Numbered from the stretch's first letter, positions 33,665 to 42,139 are shown. The stretch: 64,000 nt of DNA from Avimonas intestinalis (GCA_904380375.1 CAJFID010000005.1:34619-98618), one strand, 5' to 3'. A program made the numbers and translations. The notes: generated by a model not told the origin, from the letters alone.

Positions 33665-34117
33665 CTATTCTCCGGCGGAGGTTCTTTCCGCGGAATTGTT
33701 TTCTAGTGAGCCAGCCCCGGCCGAAGCCAGGGAATCAAAGGTGACCGCATCCAGCTTATGCACCACCATCTGCGTCACCTCGTCAAAGGCCGAGCGGAAG
33801 GGGCAGGACATCCCATCGGAACAATTGCAGGCGTAATCGCCGTCCACACAGCGGCTGAACCGGTAGGGGCCCTCGACGGCCTCAATCACCTGCCGCAGGC
33901 TGATCTCCCCCGGCTCCCGGGCAAGGGTGTAGCCGCCGCGCGCCCCTTTGAAGGATTTGACGATCCCCGCCGCCACCAGCTTGCGCATGATCTTTAGGGT
34001 GAACCGCAGAGAGACACCGGCGCGCTCGGCGATCGTCTGGGCGTCCAGCCGGTGGGGCGCAAGGGCCAGGCAGTACACCAGCCGCACCGCGTAATCGGAT
34101 TCCAGGTTAATATGCAC
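33665..34117 (-). CDS. Rrf2-family transcriptional regulator with four-cysteine motif
   Basis: 150-residue Rrf2 protein. The winged helix (about 1-75) reads ESDYAVRLVYCLALAPHRLD, LRFTLKIMRKLVAAGIV and KGARGGYTLAREPGEI. The effector region (about 85-115) holds four cysteines in C-x6-C-x-C-x5-C spacing, close to but not identical with the IscR pattern, so a [2Fe-2S] or other metal cluster is plausible. No isc, suf or cysteine-metabolism gene is next to it; it stands upstream of miaB and downstream of rpoD. Targets are unknown. The C-terminal tail is variable. Confidence 0.88.
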   Translation of the reverse strand: MHINLESDYAVRLVYCLALAPHRLDAQTIAERAGVSLRFTLKIMRKLVAAGIVKSFKGARGGYTLAREPGEISLRQVIEAVEGPYRFSRCVDGDYACNCSDGMSCPFRSAFDEVTQMVVHKLDAVTFDSLASAGAGSLENNSAERTSAGE

Positions 34118-34165
34118 GAGCCGCCGCCTCCCTTCCCGTGGCCAACACCGTCCTTATCCCGTCCA

Positions 34166-35434
34166 TCAATCGAGGAAATCCTTCAGCTTTTTGCTGCGGC
34201 TCGGATGGCGCAGCTTGCGCAGCGCCTTGGCCTCAATCTGGCGGATCCGTTCGCGGGTAACGTCAAATTCCTTGCCCACTTCCTCCAGCGTGCGGGGGCG
34301 GCCGTCTTCCAGCCCGAAGCGCAGGCGGAGCACCTTCTCCTCCCGGGCGGTCAGGGTGGAAAGCACGTCGCCGAGCTGCTCTTTCAGCAGGGTATGGGAG
34401 GCCGCGTCCGCCGGGGCGGGCGCCTCGTCGTCCTGGATGAAGTCGCCGAGGTGGGAATCCTCCTCCTCCCCGATGGGGGTTTCCAGCGAAACCGGCTCCT
34501 GGGCGACCCGCATGATCTCCCGCACCTTGTCAACCGGCATATCCAGCTCTCCCGAAATCTCCTCCGCGGTCGGCTCGTGGCCGTTTTTGTGCAGGAGCTG
34601 GCTGGAAACCTTCTTGACCTTGTTGATGGTTTCCACCATATGCACCGGAATGCGGATGGTGCGGGCCTGGTCCGCGATGGCGCGGGTGATGGCCTGCCGG
34701 ATCCACCAGGTCGCATAGGTGGAGAACTTGAAGCCTTTGGTATAGTCGAACTTCTCCACCGCCTTGATCAGGCCGAGGTTGCCTTCCTGGATCAGGTCCA
34801 AAAACTGCATCCCCCGCCCGACGTACCGCTTGGCGATGCTGACCACCAGGCGGAGGTTCGCCTCCGACAGCCGTTTTTTCGCTTTCTCGTCCCCGTTCAT
34901 AATCCGGATCGCGAGGTCAATCTCCTCCTCCGGCGACAGCAGGGGGACCCGGCCGATTTCCTTAAGGTATACCTTGACCGGGTCGTCAATGGCGATGCCC
35001 TCCGCGCTGACCGCCGGCTCCATCTCTTCCGAATCGGGCGTATCCAGCACAAAATCCAGGTCGGCGAAGGAGTCCGATTCAAAATCGTCAATGATTTCGA
35101 CGTTCTGCGCCTCAAGCGCGTCGTAGAGCTTATCCATCTGCTCCGGATCAAACTCCACGTCCTCAAGCGCGTCAAGGATCTCCTGCGTCGTCAGCTTGCC
35201 CTTGGAGCGGCCCAGTTCCAGCAGCTCATTGATAAGCGTCTTGCGGTCCTTTTTGGCGGGCTGCTTAACGGAGGGCGCTTCCCCCCCGGCCGGCTTGGCG
35301 CTCTTGGCATTTTTCTCGGATTTCTCCGCTTTTTCCGCGGAAACCTCCGCTACTTCCAGCTGCTTCGTTGCTTCCACCGCCTTCTCCTCCGCCAAGGGCG
35401 TGTTGCGTTCCTGCGTGTTGCTGTTTGTGCTCAT
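34166..35434 (-). CDS. rpoD: Primary sigma factor (sigma-70/SigA)
   Basis: 422-residue housekeeping sigma factor. After a Lys/Glu/Ala-rich N-terminal extension (about 1-65) comes region 1.1-like text, then region 1.2/2 with VKVYLKEIGRVPLLSPEEEI and the RNA-polymerase- and -10-contacting block FSTYATWWIRQAITRAIADQ. Region 3 follows, and region 4 ends in LEEVGKEFDVTRERIRQIEA. The ATG at 35434 follows GGAAGAGG. It is directly downstream of dnaG, the classical dnaG-rpoD arrangement. All regions are complete. Confidence 0.98.
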   Translation of the reverse strand: MSTNSNTQERNTPLAEEKAVEATKQLEVAEVSAEKAEKSEKNAKSAKPAGGEAPSVKQPAKKDRKTLINELLELGRSKGKLTTQEILDALEDVEFDPEQMDKLYDALEAQNVEIIDDFESDSFADLDFVLDTPDSEEMEPAVSAEGIAIDDPVKVYLKEIGRVPLLSPEEEIDLAIRIMNGDEKAKKRLSEANLRLVVSIAKRYVGRGMQFLDLIQEGNLGLIKAVEKFDYTKGFKFSTYATWWIRQAITRAIADQARTIRIPVHMVETINKVKKVSSQLLHKNGHEPTAEEISGELDMPVDKVREIMRVAQEPVSLETPIGEEEDSHLGDFIQDDEAPAPADAASHTLLKEQLGDVLSTLTAREEKVLRLRFGLEDGRPRTLEEVGKEFDVTRERIRQIEAKALRKLRHPSRSKKLKDFLD

Positions 35435-35514
35435 TGAAATTCCTCTTCCTTTACGGGCAGACCCGCTATGGGGAAACCCGCTTATTTACGGCCGCAGACG
35501 GAAAGCCTCCGGCT

Positions 35515-37278
35515 TTATTTTTTCTGTTCCCGCATAGCGGCCAACAGGGATTGGATCGCGTCGTCCGGCAGGGAACCGGGGCTTTGCAGCCCGGCCATCG
35601 CATGCTCCTCCCGGATCACCTTGACATAGGCGGCCGCCTGCTCCGGCGTCTGGGCGGCCTCCCTCGCCATCTGCACCATATGCGAGATGTAGGCCATCTC
35701 GTCCGCATCGTAGTCGGCGGCCAGGAACGCCAGCTCAATCAGCAGCCCCTGCCGGTGCCGGTCGAGCAGCCGGGAATACAGGGTGCGGTTAAAGGCGGTG
35801 ACCATCTCCTCGGCCGGCAGCTCCTGAGACACGGCCTTGAGATAGTCAGGGTTCAGGATCAGCAGGCCGAGCAATCCTTCCTCCGCCCGGGAAGCCCGCA
35901 GGTGCTTATCCGCTTCCGGGTTGACCTTGCGGGTCCCTTCCTCCGCCCGGCGCACCGCCTGGGAAAGCTGCTTTTTCCCCTGCTGCCGGCGCTGGGCGGC
36001 CATATAATACTCCACCTGGGAGAGGATCGCCTCCTTGCCCACCCCCATTTCCGAGGCGAGCTTGCCGGCATAGACGTCCCGTTCAATCGGGCTGCTCAGC
36101 CGGGCCAGGAGCTGGGACGCTTCCCGCAGGTAGGCGACCCGCCCGTCCGCCGTATTCAGCGGATGGCGGCGGCCCAGGTCGATCAGCTGGTATTCCACGT
36201 CGTTGGCCGAGCGGTCAATCAGGAGCTTAAACCGCTCCGGCCCGTTATGCTTGAGGAACTCGTCCGGGTCCTTGCCGTCGGGGATGGTGATCACCCGGAT
36301 ATGCACCCCGGTTTCCCGCAGCAGGCCGATTGCCCGCTTGGCGCCCTTCTGCCCCGCGGCGTCCGCGTCAAAGACCAGGATTACTTCATCGGCATACCGG
36401 GCGATCAGGCGGGCGTGCTCCTCGGTAAAGGAGGTGCCCAGCGCCGCCACCGCGTTGGTAAACCCGGCCTGGTGCAGGGCGATCACGTCCATATAGCCCT
36501 CGCACAGGATCAGGTGCCCCTCTTTGGAAGCCTTGGCGAAATTCAGGGCAAAGAGGTTGTTGGTCTTTTTAAACACCAGGGTGTCGGAGGTGTTGAGGTA
36601 TTTCGGCTTGGAATCGTCGAGCACCCGGCCGCCGAAGGCGATGACGTTGCCCCGGATATCAATAATCGGGATCATCACCCGGTTGCGGAAAATATCGTAC
36701 AGCCTGCCGGAGCCGTTGCGGCTCCGTGCCGCTAAAAAGGCGGCGGTCAGCTCGTCGTCCCGGTAGCCCTTGCCGCGCAGGTGGTCCAGCAGGTTGTGGA
36801 AGCCCTCCGGCGCGTAGCCCAGGCCGAAACGGCGGATGGTGTTATCGGTATAGCCGCGGCTGTGGTAATACTCCAGCCCGGGGCGGCCGGCCGGCGAATA
36901 CAGCACGGAGTGGAAATACCGCGCCGCGTCCCGGTTGGCCTCAAGCACCCGCAGGCGCAGGCGGGATACCGCGTCGTCGGCTTTGTCCTCCGGCATCTTC
37001 ATCCCCGCGCGGTCGGCCAGGAAGCGCACCGCGTCAAGGTAGTCGAGATTTTCAATCTTTTTGATAAAGGTGATGACGTCCCCGCCCGCCCCGCAGCCGA
37101 AGCAGTAAAAGGACGCGGTCTCAGGGTATACGGTAAAGGAAGGGGTTTTTTCCCCATGGAAGGGGCAGAGCCCCACCGCGGTACGCCCGCGCCGTTTGGT
37201 GCGGACATAGGAATCCACCACATCCTCAATCGGATTGCGGCTGATCAGTTCCTGTAGAAAGCTGTCCGGCAGCGGCAC
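35515..37278 (-). CDS. dnaG: DNA primase
   Basis: 587-residue primase. The N-terminal CHC2 zinc ribbon has ligands C38, H41, C59 and C62 (LCPFHGEKTPSF and FYCFGCGAGG). The central TOPRIM polymerase domain contains LCEGYMDVIALHQAG and the acidic motif VFDADAAGQKGA. The C-terminal helicase-binding domain is shorter and less conserved. It begins with GTG at 37278, preceded by AAAGGAGG. The dnaG-rpoD order is normal. The protein is complete. Confidence 0.98.
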   Translation of the reverse strand: MPLPDSFLQELISRNPIEDVVDSYVRTKRRGRTAVGLCPFHGEKTPSFTVYPETASFYCFGCGAGGDVITFIKKIENLDYLDAVRFLADRAGMKMPEDKADDAVSRLRLRVLEANRDAARYFHSVLYSPAGRPGLEYYHSRGYTDNTIRRFGLGYAPEGFHNLLDHLRGKGYRDDELTAAFLAARSRNGSGRLYDIFRNRVMIPIIDIRGNVIAFGGRVLDDSKPKYLNTSDTLVFKKTNNLFALNFAKASKEGHLILCEGYMDVIALHQAGFTNAVAALGTSFTEEHARLIARYADEVILVFDADAAGQKGAKRAIGLLRETGVHIRVITIPDGKDPDEFLKHNGPERFKLLIDRSANDVEYQLIDLGRRHPLNTADGRVAYLREASQLLARLSSPIERDVYAGKLASEMGVGKEAILSQVEYYMAAQRRQQGKKQLSQAVRRAEEGTRKVNPEADKHLRASRAEEGLLGLLILNPDYLKAVSQELPAEEMVTAFNRTLYSRLLDRHRQGLLIELAFLAADYDADEMAYISHMVQMAREAAQTPEQAAAYVKVIREEHAMAGLQSPGSLPDDAIQSLLAAMREQKK

Positions 37279-37351
37279 GGTAACCCCTCCTTTCTCAACA
37301 ATGGGTCGCGCCCCGGATGCCCGGAGCCCGCCGGGCGCGCCGTTTCGCTAT

Positions 37352-37357
37352 AGTATA
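37352..37357 (-). promoter_or_regulatory. Possible -10 box for dnaG-rpoD
   Basis: TATACT on the minus strand, about 74 nt upstream of the dnaG GTG. At 17 nt spacing the -35 position is poor, so the call is weak; the dgt gene upstream could also read through. Confidence 0.3.
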
Positions 37358-37421
37358 CGGCGGGACGGCGGGAAACATACGGCATAAAGCCCTCCTGCGT
37401 CCCGTCCCTGACGGCAGGCCG

Positions 37422-38435
37422 TCAAAAGGACTTGATCCGCCAGCCCTGGGGGATGAACAGCTCGTCGTATACCTCCAACGCGTAGTTGTCGGTCATGCCG
37501 GCGATGTAATCGCACACCGCGCGGGCAATCCCCTCGTTTTCGCAGATGCCGCGGTATTCCGCCGGCAGCCGCTCCGGATGCTGCACGAAATAATCAAACA
37601 TCCGGCCGATCAGGCCGTCCACCTTGGTCTCCTCGCTTTTGGCGGCGGGATTGCGGTAGACCGCCTCAAACATAAAGCGGTGCAGCTTTTCAAACGCGGC
37701 GGAGGTCGCTTCATCCATGCCGATATCGTCCCCGCTGTTTTCCACAATCGCGGTCACCAGGGTATCAATACGGGCGGTGCGGCGATCCCCCAAGGCGGCC
37801 CGGATATCCGCCGGGACATCCTCCTCCCGCAGCACGCCGGCGCGCACCGCGTCGTCAATGTCGTGGTTGATGTAAGCCACCCGGTCGGCCAGGCGGACGA
37901 TCCGCCCTTCAAGCGTAGCCGCCTGCTGCCCGCAGGTATGGCGGAGGATGCCGTCCCGCACCTCCCAGGTCAGGTTGAGGCCGCGGCCGTCGTTTTCCAG
38001 CCGCTCCACCACCCGCACGCTCTGCTCGTAATGGCGGAAGCCGCCTTGCATCCGGTCGTCCAAAGCCCTTTCTCCCGCGTGGCCGAAGGGGGTGTGCCCC
38101 AGGTCGTGCCCCAGGGAGATCGCCTCGGTCAGATCCTCGTTGAGCCGGAGCGCCCGCGCGATGGTGCGGGCGATCTGGGAAACCTCGAGCGTATGGGTGA
38201 GCCGGGTGCGGTAATGATCCCCCTCCGGGGAAAGGAAAACCTGCGTTTTGTGTTTGAGGCGGCGGAAGGCCTTGCAGTGCAGGATCCGGTCGCGGTCCCG
38301 CTGGTAAGCCGTGCGGTAAGCACAGGGCTCCTCCTCCCGCTCCCTTCCCTTGGTCCGGGCGGCAAACGCCGCGCGGGAGTCCAGGAGCTGGAGCTCCAGT
38401 TCCTCGGTACGTTCTCGGCTTGTCACTTCGGCCAC
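37422..38435 (-). CDS. dgt: HD-domain deoxyguanosinetriphosphate triphosphohydrolase-like protein
   Basis: 337-residue dGTPase-family HD hydrolase, which releases triphosphate from dNTPs. The HD motifs are RTRLTHTLEVSQIARTIAR (first His) and GHDLGHTPFGHAGERAL (His-Asp pair), followed by the conserved DRVAYINHDIDDAV. It lies just upstream of dnaG in the same direction, a neighbourhood common in Clostridia. The start is uncertain between two GTG codons, 38435 and 38426: GAAGGGAAAGG is very close to the first and better spaced for the second. Substrate preference among dNTPs is unknown. Confidence 0.92.
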   Translation of the reverse strand: MAEVTSRERTEELELQLLDSRAAFAARTKGREREEEPCAYRTAYQRDRDRILHCKAFRRLKHKTQVFLSPEGDHYRTRLTHTLEVSQIARTIARALRLNEDLTEAISLGHDLGHTPFGHAGERALDDRMQGGFRHYEQSVRVVERLENDGRGLNLTWEVRDGILRHTCGQQAATLEGRIVRLADRVAYINHDIDDAVRAGVLREEDVPADIRAALGDRRTARIDTLVTAIVENSGDDIGMDEATSAAFEKLHRFMFEAVYRNPAAKSEETKVDGLIGRMFDYFVQHPERLPAEYRGICENEGIARAVCDYIAGMTDNYALEVYDELFIPQGWRIKSF

Positions 38436-38897
38436 CCCTTTCCCTTCGTTGAACGGCCTTTGGAAGCGCCGGCCGCCTGCGCGCCGCCCTGCCCGGTGTT
38501 ACACGGCGGAAGCCGGCGGCAAGGCAACGGTACAAATTATGCGGCACAGCGGCAGCGTATCCCTGCCGCCGAGGCATCTCAGCTAAAGCGGCGCCGGGCC
38601 GGCTTGTCCGGCACCCTGCCGCGCCATCGCGTGCCGGCCTCCGGGAGGCCGGCCGCAGGCTTTGGATTTTCCCTTTCTAAAAATACTATACGCGTTTTGT
38701 GTGTCTTTTTCCTCCCTGTTCGTCAAAGTTTTTCCTTGCTTCCGGAAAAACAGGCGAAAATAACAAAAACGCGGAAAAGGGCTGTCCCTTTTTGCCGCGC
38801 TTTTTCCTGCCTGTCCGGATAAATTGCCGGGCAGTCCGCCCGGCGTCCGCCTGCGGACCGCCCGCTTACGGGCCCGGGGCCGGGCGAGATCCGTCCC
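38436..38897. other. 462-bp intergenic region without a recognised gene
   Basis: No ORF with family resemblance or coding-type codon use was found. On the minus strand a TATAGT (plus 38685-38690) may be the -10 box of dgt, but its -35 is poor. The AT-rich centre (38660-38800) contrasts with GC-rich flanks. Nothing else is seen. Confidence 0.5.
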
Positions 38898-39572
38898 CTA
38901 TGCCAAGCCGGCAGGAAGCAGCCCCTTTTGCACGAGGAAATCCGGCACCTGCTCCAGGCTGTCAAGGAGACCGAACAAAATCCGGCGGGTTTCCCCGTCT
39001 GGCTGCCAAAGGTCGGGCACCATGACCGGGAGGCAGCCCGCCCGGTAAGCGGCGAACAGGCCGTTGCGGGAATCCTCAAGCGCGACGCATTCCTCCGCCG
39101 GCACCCCAAGGCGTGCGCAGGCGGCAAGATAAATCGCCGGGTCGGGCTTGGAGCGGGGCACCATATCCCCGCAGACCGCCGTTTCAAAGCTGCCGTCCAC
39201 CCCCGCTTTTGCAAGCAGGAAGCGGACGTCCTTCTCGGGGGTTGAGGACACCACCGCCGTCCGGATCTCCCTATCGCGCAAAAAGCGCAGCAGCTCCCGC
39301 AGCCCCGGCTTGACCGGGACGGGGTTTTCGGAAAAATACCGCTCCCGGTACTCCCTGGTATAGGCGCGCAGGCGCTCCGGGTCGTACCGGGGGCCGAATT
39401 CCTCCCGCCATATCGCGTCGGCGGCGGCCGGGTTGGCCCCCAGGGTCTTGAGCACCATATAGCCGGCCTTGCCTAAGCCGAGCCGCTCCCCCGCGTAATC
39501 CCAGGCGCGCATACAGAGCCGCTCGGTGTCAAACATCAGCCCGTCCATGTCGAACAAAACCGCCTTCAGCAT
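38898..39572 (-). CDS. HAD-superfamily phosphatase, beta-phosphoglucomutase-like
   Basis: 224-residue HAD hydrolase of the C1-cap group. Motif I is LFDMDGLMFDTERL, the serine/threonine motif is AVVSSTPEKD, the lysine motif falls in PRSKPDPAIYLAA, and motif IV is CVALEDSRNGLFAAYRAG. The cap inserted between motifs I and II is helical. Substrates in this group include sugar phosphates and phosphoglycolate; which applies is not evident. It is 40 nt downstream of the yigZ gene in the same direction. Confidence 0.88.
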   Translation of the reverse strand: MLKAVLFDMDGLMFDTERLCMRAWDYAGERLGLGKAGYMVLKTLGANPAAADAIWREEFGPRYDPERLRAYTREYRERYFSENPVPVKPGLRELLRFLRDREIRTAVVSSTPEKDVRFLLAKAGVDGSFETAVCGDMVPRSKPDPAIYLAACARLGVPAEECVALEDSRNGLFAAYRAGCLPVMVPDLWQPDGETRRILFGLLDSLEQVPDFLVQKGLLPAGLA

Positions 39573-39612
39573 ATAAGGCCCTCCTCCGCCGCGTATTTCC
39601 CGTACCGCCCCG

Positions 39613-40251
39613 TCAAGGCGCAGGCGGGGAAAACGGCGCGTATTCCTCCCCCGTCACCTCTATGTGCAGGGCGCCGGCGCTCAACTCGGTCAGCTTTTTC
39701 TGCATCGGCTCCCGCAGCCCGCGGGGCAGCAGGAACTCCACCTCCACCCGGTCGGTATAGCGGGTGTCGGCGACCAAGCCCCCCGCCTCCGGCACCAGCG
39801 AAGCGACCCGGCCGTACTGCGGGTAATCGCAACGGATGAGCGCCCGGTCGCACAGCCGCATTTCCACCGCGCCGCCGGCGTCCACCGCGATTTTCGCCCC
39901 GTGGGTGTAGGCGCGCACCAGCCCGCCCGCGCCCAGCAGCACCCCGCCGAAATAGCGGGTCACCACCACCGCCACGTCGGTCAGGCCCTCCTTGAGCAAC
40001 ACGTCCAGCACCGGGATGCCGGCGGTACCCTGCGGCTCCCCGTCGTCGGAATAGCGGCGGATCTGCCCCTGGCGCAGCACATAGGCATAGACGTTGTGGC
40101 TGGCGTCCCAGTGCTCCTTCTTCCTGCGGGCGATGAACGCCTGGGCCTGCGCCTCGTCCGTCACAGGGCAGGCCGCCCCCAGGAAACGGGAGCGCCGCTC
40201 CACAAATTCCGCGCAAGCCTGCTTTTCAATTGTCCGGTATGCGGTATCCAC
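39613..40251 (-). CDS. YigZ/IMPACT-family protein
   Basis: 212-residue protein of the YigZ (UPF0029, IMPACT) family. The N-terminal domain contains SRFLGAACPV, DASHNVYAYVLR, YSDDGEPQGTAGIPVLDVLL and VVVTRYFGGVLLGAGGLVRA; the C-terminal half is the EF-G-like small domain. Eukaryotic IMPACT modulates the Gcn2 kinase; bacterial function is unclear. The start is a GTG at 40251, nine bases after AAAGGAGG; a longer frame to 40326 lacks similarity. It is preceded by the rpmE terminator. Confidence 0.9.
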   Translation of the reverse strand: MDTAYRTIEKQACAEFVERRSRFLGAACPVTDEAQAQAFIARRKKEHWDASHNVYAYVLRQGQIRRYSDDGEPQGTAGIPVLDVLLKEGLTDVAVVVTRYFGGVLLGAGGLVRAYTHGAKIAVDAGGAVEMRLCDRALIRCDYPQYGRVASLVPEAGGLVADTRYTDRVEVEFLLPRGLREPMQKKLTELSAGALHIEVTGEEYAPFSPPAP

Positions 40252-40359
40252 GGTCCGCCCCTCCTTTGCTGCTGCCTCCGCCGGAGCGCAGACGGCCCCG
40301 CCGGGAAGGCTTTCCGCCGCCTCCACGGCACGGGATGCGCCCCGGCGGGATACGAGAAA

Positions 40360-40381
40360 GGGCAGCGCCTGCGCGCTGCCC
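40360..40381 (-). terminator. Rho-independent terminator of rpmE
   Basis: GGGCAGCGC pairs with GCGCTGCCC across a four-base loop, 15 nt after the rpmE stop, followed on the minus strand by TTTCTCG. Confidence 0.8.
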
Positions 40382-40395
40382 GATAAAGCCGCTGC

Positions 40396-40605
40396 TTATT
40401 TCTCGTCTTTCATGCCAAAGCGCTTCTTGAAGCGGTCAACACGCCCGCCGGTATCGACCAGCTTCTGCTTGCCGGTAAAGAACGGGTGGCATTTCGAGCA
40501 GATTTCCACGCGGAGGTCGCCCTTCGTGGAGCGGGTCTCAATCACCTCGCCGCACGCGCAGGTGATGGTCGCCTTTTCATACTTCGGATGAATATTCTCT
40601 TTCAT
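40396..40605 (-). CDS. rpmE: 50S ribosomal protein L31 (zinc-binding form)
   Basis: 69-residue L31. Cysteines C16, C18, C36 and C39 (CACGEV and CSKCHPFF) give the zinc-ribbon form rather than the zinc-free paralogue. The opening MKENIHPKY and HPFFTGKQKLVDTGGRVDRF are signatures. The ATG at 40605 has AGGTGA eight bases upstream. It is a single-gene unit with its own promoter and terminator. Confidence 0.98.
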   Translation of the reverse strand: MKENIHPKYEKATITCACGEVIETRSTKGDLRVEICSKCHPFFTGKQKLVDTGGRVDRFKKRFGMKDEK

Positions 40606-40648
40606 GGTATTGTCACCTCTTTCAGGAAGGCCAAGCATTAACAGTAGA

Positions 40649-40677
40649 ATGATAGCACAGACGCCGCAAAAATGCAA
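40649..40677 (-). promoter_or_regulatory. Sigma-A promoter of rpmE
   Basis: TTGCAT and TATCAT on the minus strand, spaced by exactly 17 nt, about 45 nt upstream of the rpmE ATG. Confidence 0.65.
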
Positions 40678-40870
40678 GGAGGAAAAGTCAAAATTTTTGC
40701 TTTTGTCTATTTCCCCATGTCCGGGCGGGAATCCGCCGGCCAATTTGCCCGGAATTGCCCGTCTCTGCGTTGTTTTCCGCGGGAGCTGCAGGCCTCCGAA
40801 ACGCTGGAGGCAGCATCCGCGCGCCGGCGCAAGCAGACGATAAATATCCCTATCCTATCCCCTTTCCCTC

Positions 40871-40899
40871 TTGACAAGGCCGGGAAATGCTGTTACACT
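40871..40899 (+). promoter_or_regulatory. Sigma-A promoter of the aroF leader operon
   Basis: TTGACA (40871-40876) and TACACT (40894-40899) are spaced by exactly 17 nt. It lies 34 nt upstream of the leader-peptide start and about 230 nt upstream of aroF. Confidence 0.85.
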
Positions 40900-40932
40900 T
40901 TAAAGCGACAAATAACAAAGGAGGAACCGGCG

Positions 40933-41049
40933 ATGGCACATATCCCGGCAGCGGCCCGCACCACCCGATATTACCGCTATGCGATCCTGAACGGCATCCG
41001 TTCGGGCTGTTTGTGCTGTCCCCGGGCCGTCCCATGGCGGCGCCTTTGA
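40933..41049 (+). CDS. aroF leader peptide with clustered tyrosine codons
   Basis: 38-codon ORF between promoter and terminator. AAAGGAGG lies eight bases before its ATG, a full ribosome site that matches the one before aroF (both read AGGAGGAACCGG). Residues 12-16 read RYYRY: three tyrosine codons within four positions (TAT TAC CGC TAT), followed by AILNGIRSGCLCC. Its stop codon lies inside a small stem (CTTTGAAA, 41044-41051), just before the terminator. The position, ribosome site and Tyr run argue for a translated sensor of charged tRNA-Tyr. It is not expected to have a function as a protein. Confidence 0.7.
   Translation: MAHIPAAARTTRYYRYAILNGIRSGCLCCPRAVPWRRL
40989..41003 (+). promoter_or_regulatory. 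Possible pause hairpin in the aroF leader
   Basis: GAACGG and CCGTTC pair perfectly across three bases, about eight nt downstream of the last Tyr codon. In classical attenuators such a hairpin pauses polymerase so that the ribosome catches up; here this is inference. Confidence 0.4.
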
Positions 41050-41063
41050 AACACGCTTTCAAA

Positions 41064-41102
41064 GCCGGCGGGTTCTGCACGACAGAGCCCGCCGGCGTTT
41101 TT
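41064..41102 (+). terminator. Intrinsic terminator (attenuator) before aroF
   Basis: GCCGGCGGGTTCTG pairs with CAGAGCCCGCCGGC (14 bp, one G-U) around a five-base loop, then GTTTTTCATTTTG. A second stem, CTTTGAAA/TTTCAAAG (41044-41064), lies just before it and contains the leader stop codon; it shares one base with the terminator arm. The terminator ends 26 nt before the aroF start, so it would block aroF unless overcome. Confidence 0.85.
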
Positions 41103-41128
41103 CATTTTGACCAATAGGAGGAACCGGT

Positions 41129-42139
41129 ATGATTATCATCCTAAAGCAAAACGCGGACGAGCAGAAGGTGGAGGGCCTGCTGCACGGCCTGGAGGCCCAG
41201 GGCCTGACCTGCCACCGCAGCGACGGCGAGCACACCACCATCGTGGGGCTGGTGGGCGACACCTCCCGCGTAAACCTGGAATCGGTGCGGGCCAACGACA
41301 TCGTGGAGGACGTCAAGCGGGTATCCGAACCGTACAAGGCGGCCAACCGGAAATTCCATCCGGACGACACCGTCGTCGCTGTAGGGGACGCGCAATTCGG
41401 CGGCCTGCATTTCGGCGTGATCGCCGGCCCCTGCTCCGTCGAAACCGAGGAGCAGATCGTCGCCGTGGCCAAGGCGGTCAAGGCGAGCGGCGCCAAGCTG
41501 CTGCGGGGCGGCGCGTTCAAGCCCCGCACCTCCCCCTACGCCTTCCAGGGCCTCCACGCCGAGGGGCTGGAGCTGCTGCTGCTGGCCAAGCAGGAAACCG
41601 GCCTTCCCATCGTCTCCGAGATCATGGATCTTTCCCATCTTGACCTGTTCCGAGATGTGGACGTGATCCAGGTGGGAGCGCGCAACATGCAGAATTTTGA
41701 GATGCTCAAAGCGCTGGGGCACTGCGGCAAGCCGGTACTCCTCAAGCGGGGCCTGGCCAACACGATTGAGGAATTCCTGATGAGCGCGGAATATATCCTG
41801 GCTGGGGGCAACGAGCAGGTCATCCTGTGCGAGCGGGGCATCCGCACCTTTGAGACCGCCACCCGCAACACACTGGATATTTCCGCCGTCCCCCTGCTCA
41901 AGCACCATTCCCACCTGCCGGTGATCGTCGATCCCAGCCACGCGGCGGGCATTCCCTGGCTGGTGGAGCCCCTGTCCAAGGCGGCGGTCGCGGCCGGAGC
42001 GGACGGCTTGATGATTGAGGTGCATAATAACCCCAAGGCCGCTCTCTGCGACGGGGCACAGTCCCTCACCCCCGCCCAGTTCGACGGGGTCATGGGCAAG
42101 GTCAGGGCGCAGCTCACGCTTGAAGGGCGGGAGGGTTAA
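41129..42139 (+). CDS. aroF: 3-deoxy-7-phosphoheptulonate (DAHP) synthase, type I-beta
   Basis: 336-residue enzyme that condenses phosphoenolpyruvate and erythrose 4-phosphate, the first step of aromatic amino-acid synthesis. An N-terminal ferredoxin-like regulatory domain (about 1-70) precedes the barrel, as in Thermotoga-type enzymes that are feedback-inhibited by Tyr or Phe. Active-site blocks include AGPCSVE, LRGGAFKPRTSPY, IQVGARNMQNFEML, KPVLLKRG and VDPSHAAG. AGGAGGAACCGG precedes the ATG. The leader peptide and attenuator upstream suggest tyrosine control of expression. It is a single-gene unit with its own terminator. Confidence 0.97.
   Translation: MIIILKQNADEQKVEGLLHGLEAQGLTCHRSDGEHTTIVGLVGDTSRVNLESVRANDIVEDVKRVSEPYKAANRKFHPDDTVVAVGDAQFGGLHFGVIAGPCSVETEEQIVAVAKAVKASGAKLLRGGAFKPRTSPYAFQGLHAEGLELLLLAKQETGLPIVSEIMDLSHLDLFRDVDVIQVGARNMQNFEMLKALGHCGKPVLLKRGLANTIEEFLMSAEYILAGGNEQVILCERGIRTFETATRNTLDISAVPLLKHHSHLPVIVDPSHAAGIPWLVEPLSKAAVAAGADGLMIEVHNNPKAALCDGAQSLTPAQFDGVMGKVRAQLTLEGREG

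Noticed and set aside
37317..38822. Plus-strand frame of 501 codons opposite dgt
   Set aside because: It covers an intergenic region and a strongly matched HD gene in antisense, with no domain.
40877..41128. T-box riboswitch before aroF
   Set aside because: No T-box conserved sequence or specifier-loop layout was seen; the translated leader with Tyr codons explains the region better.
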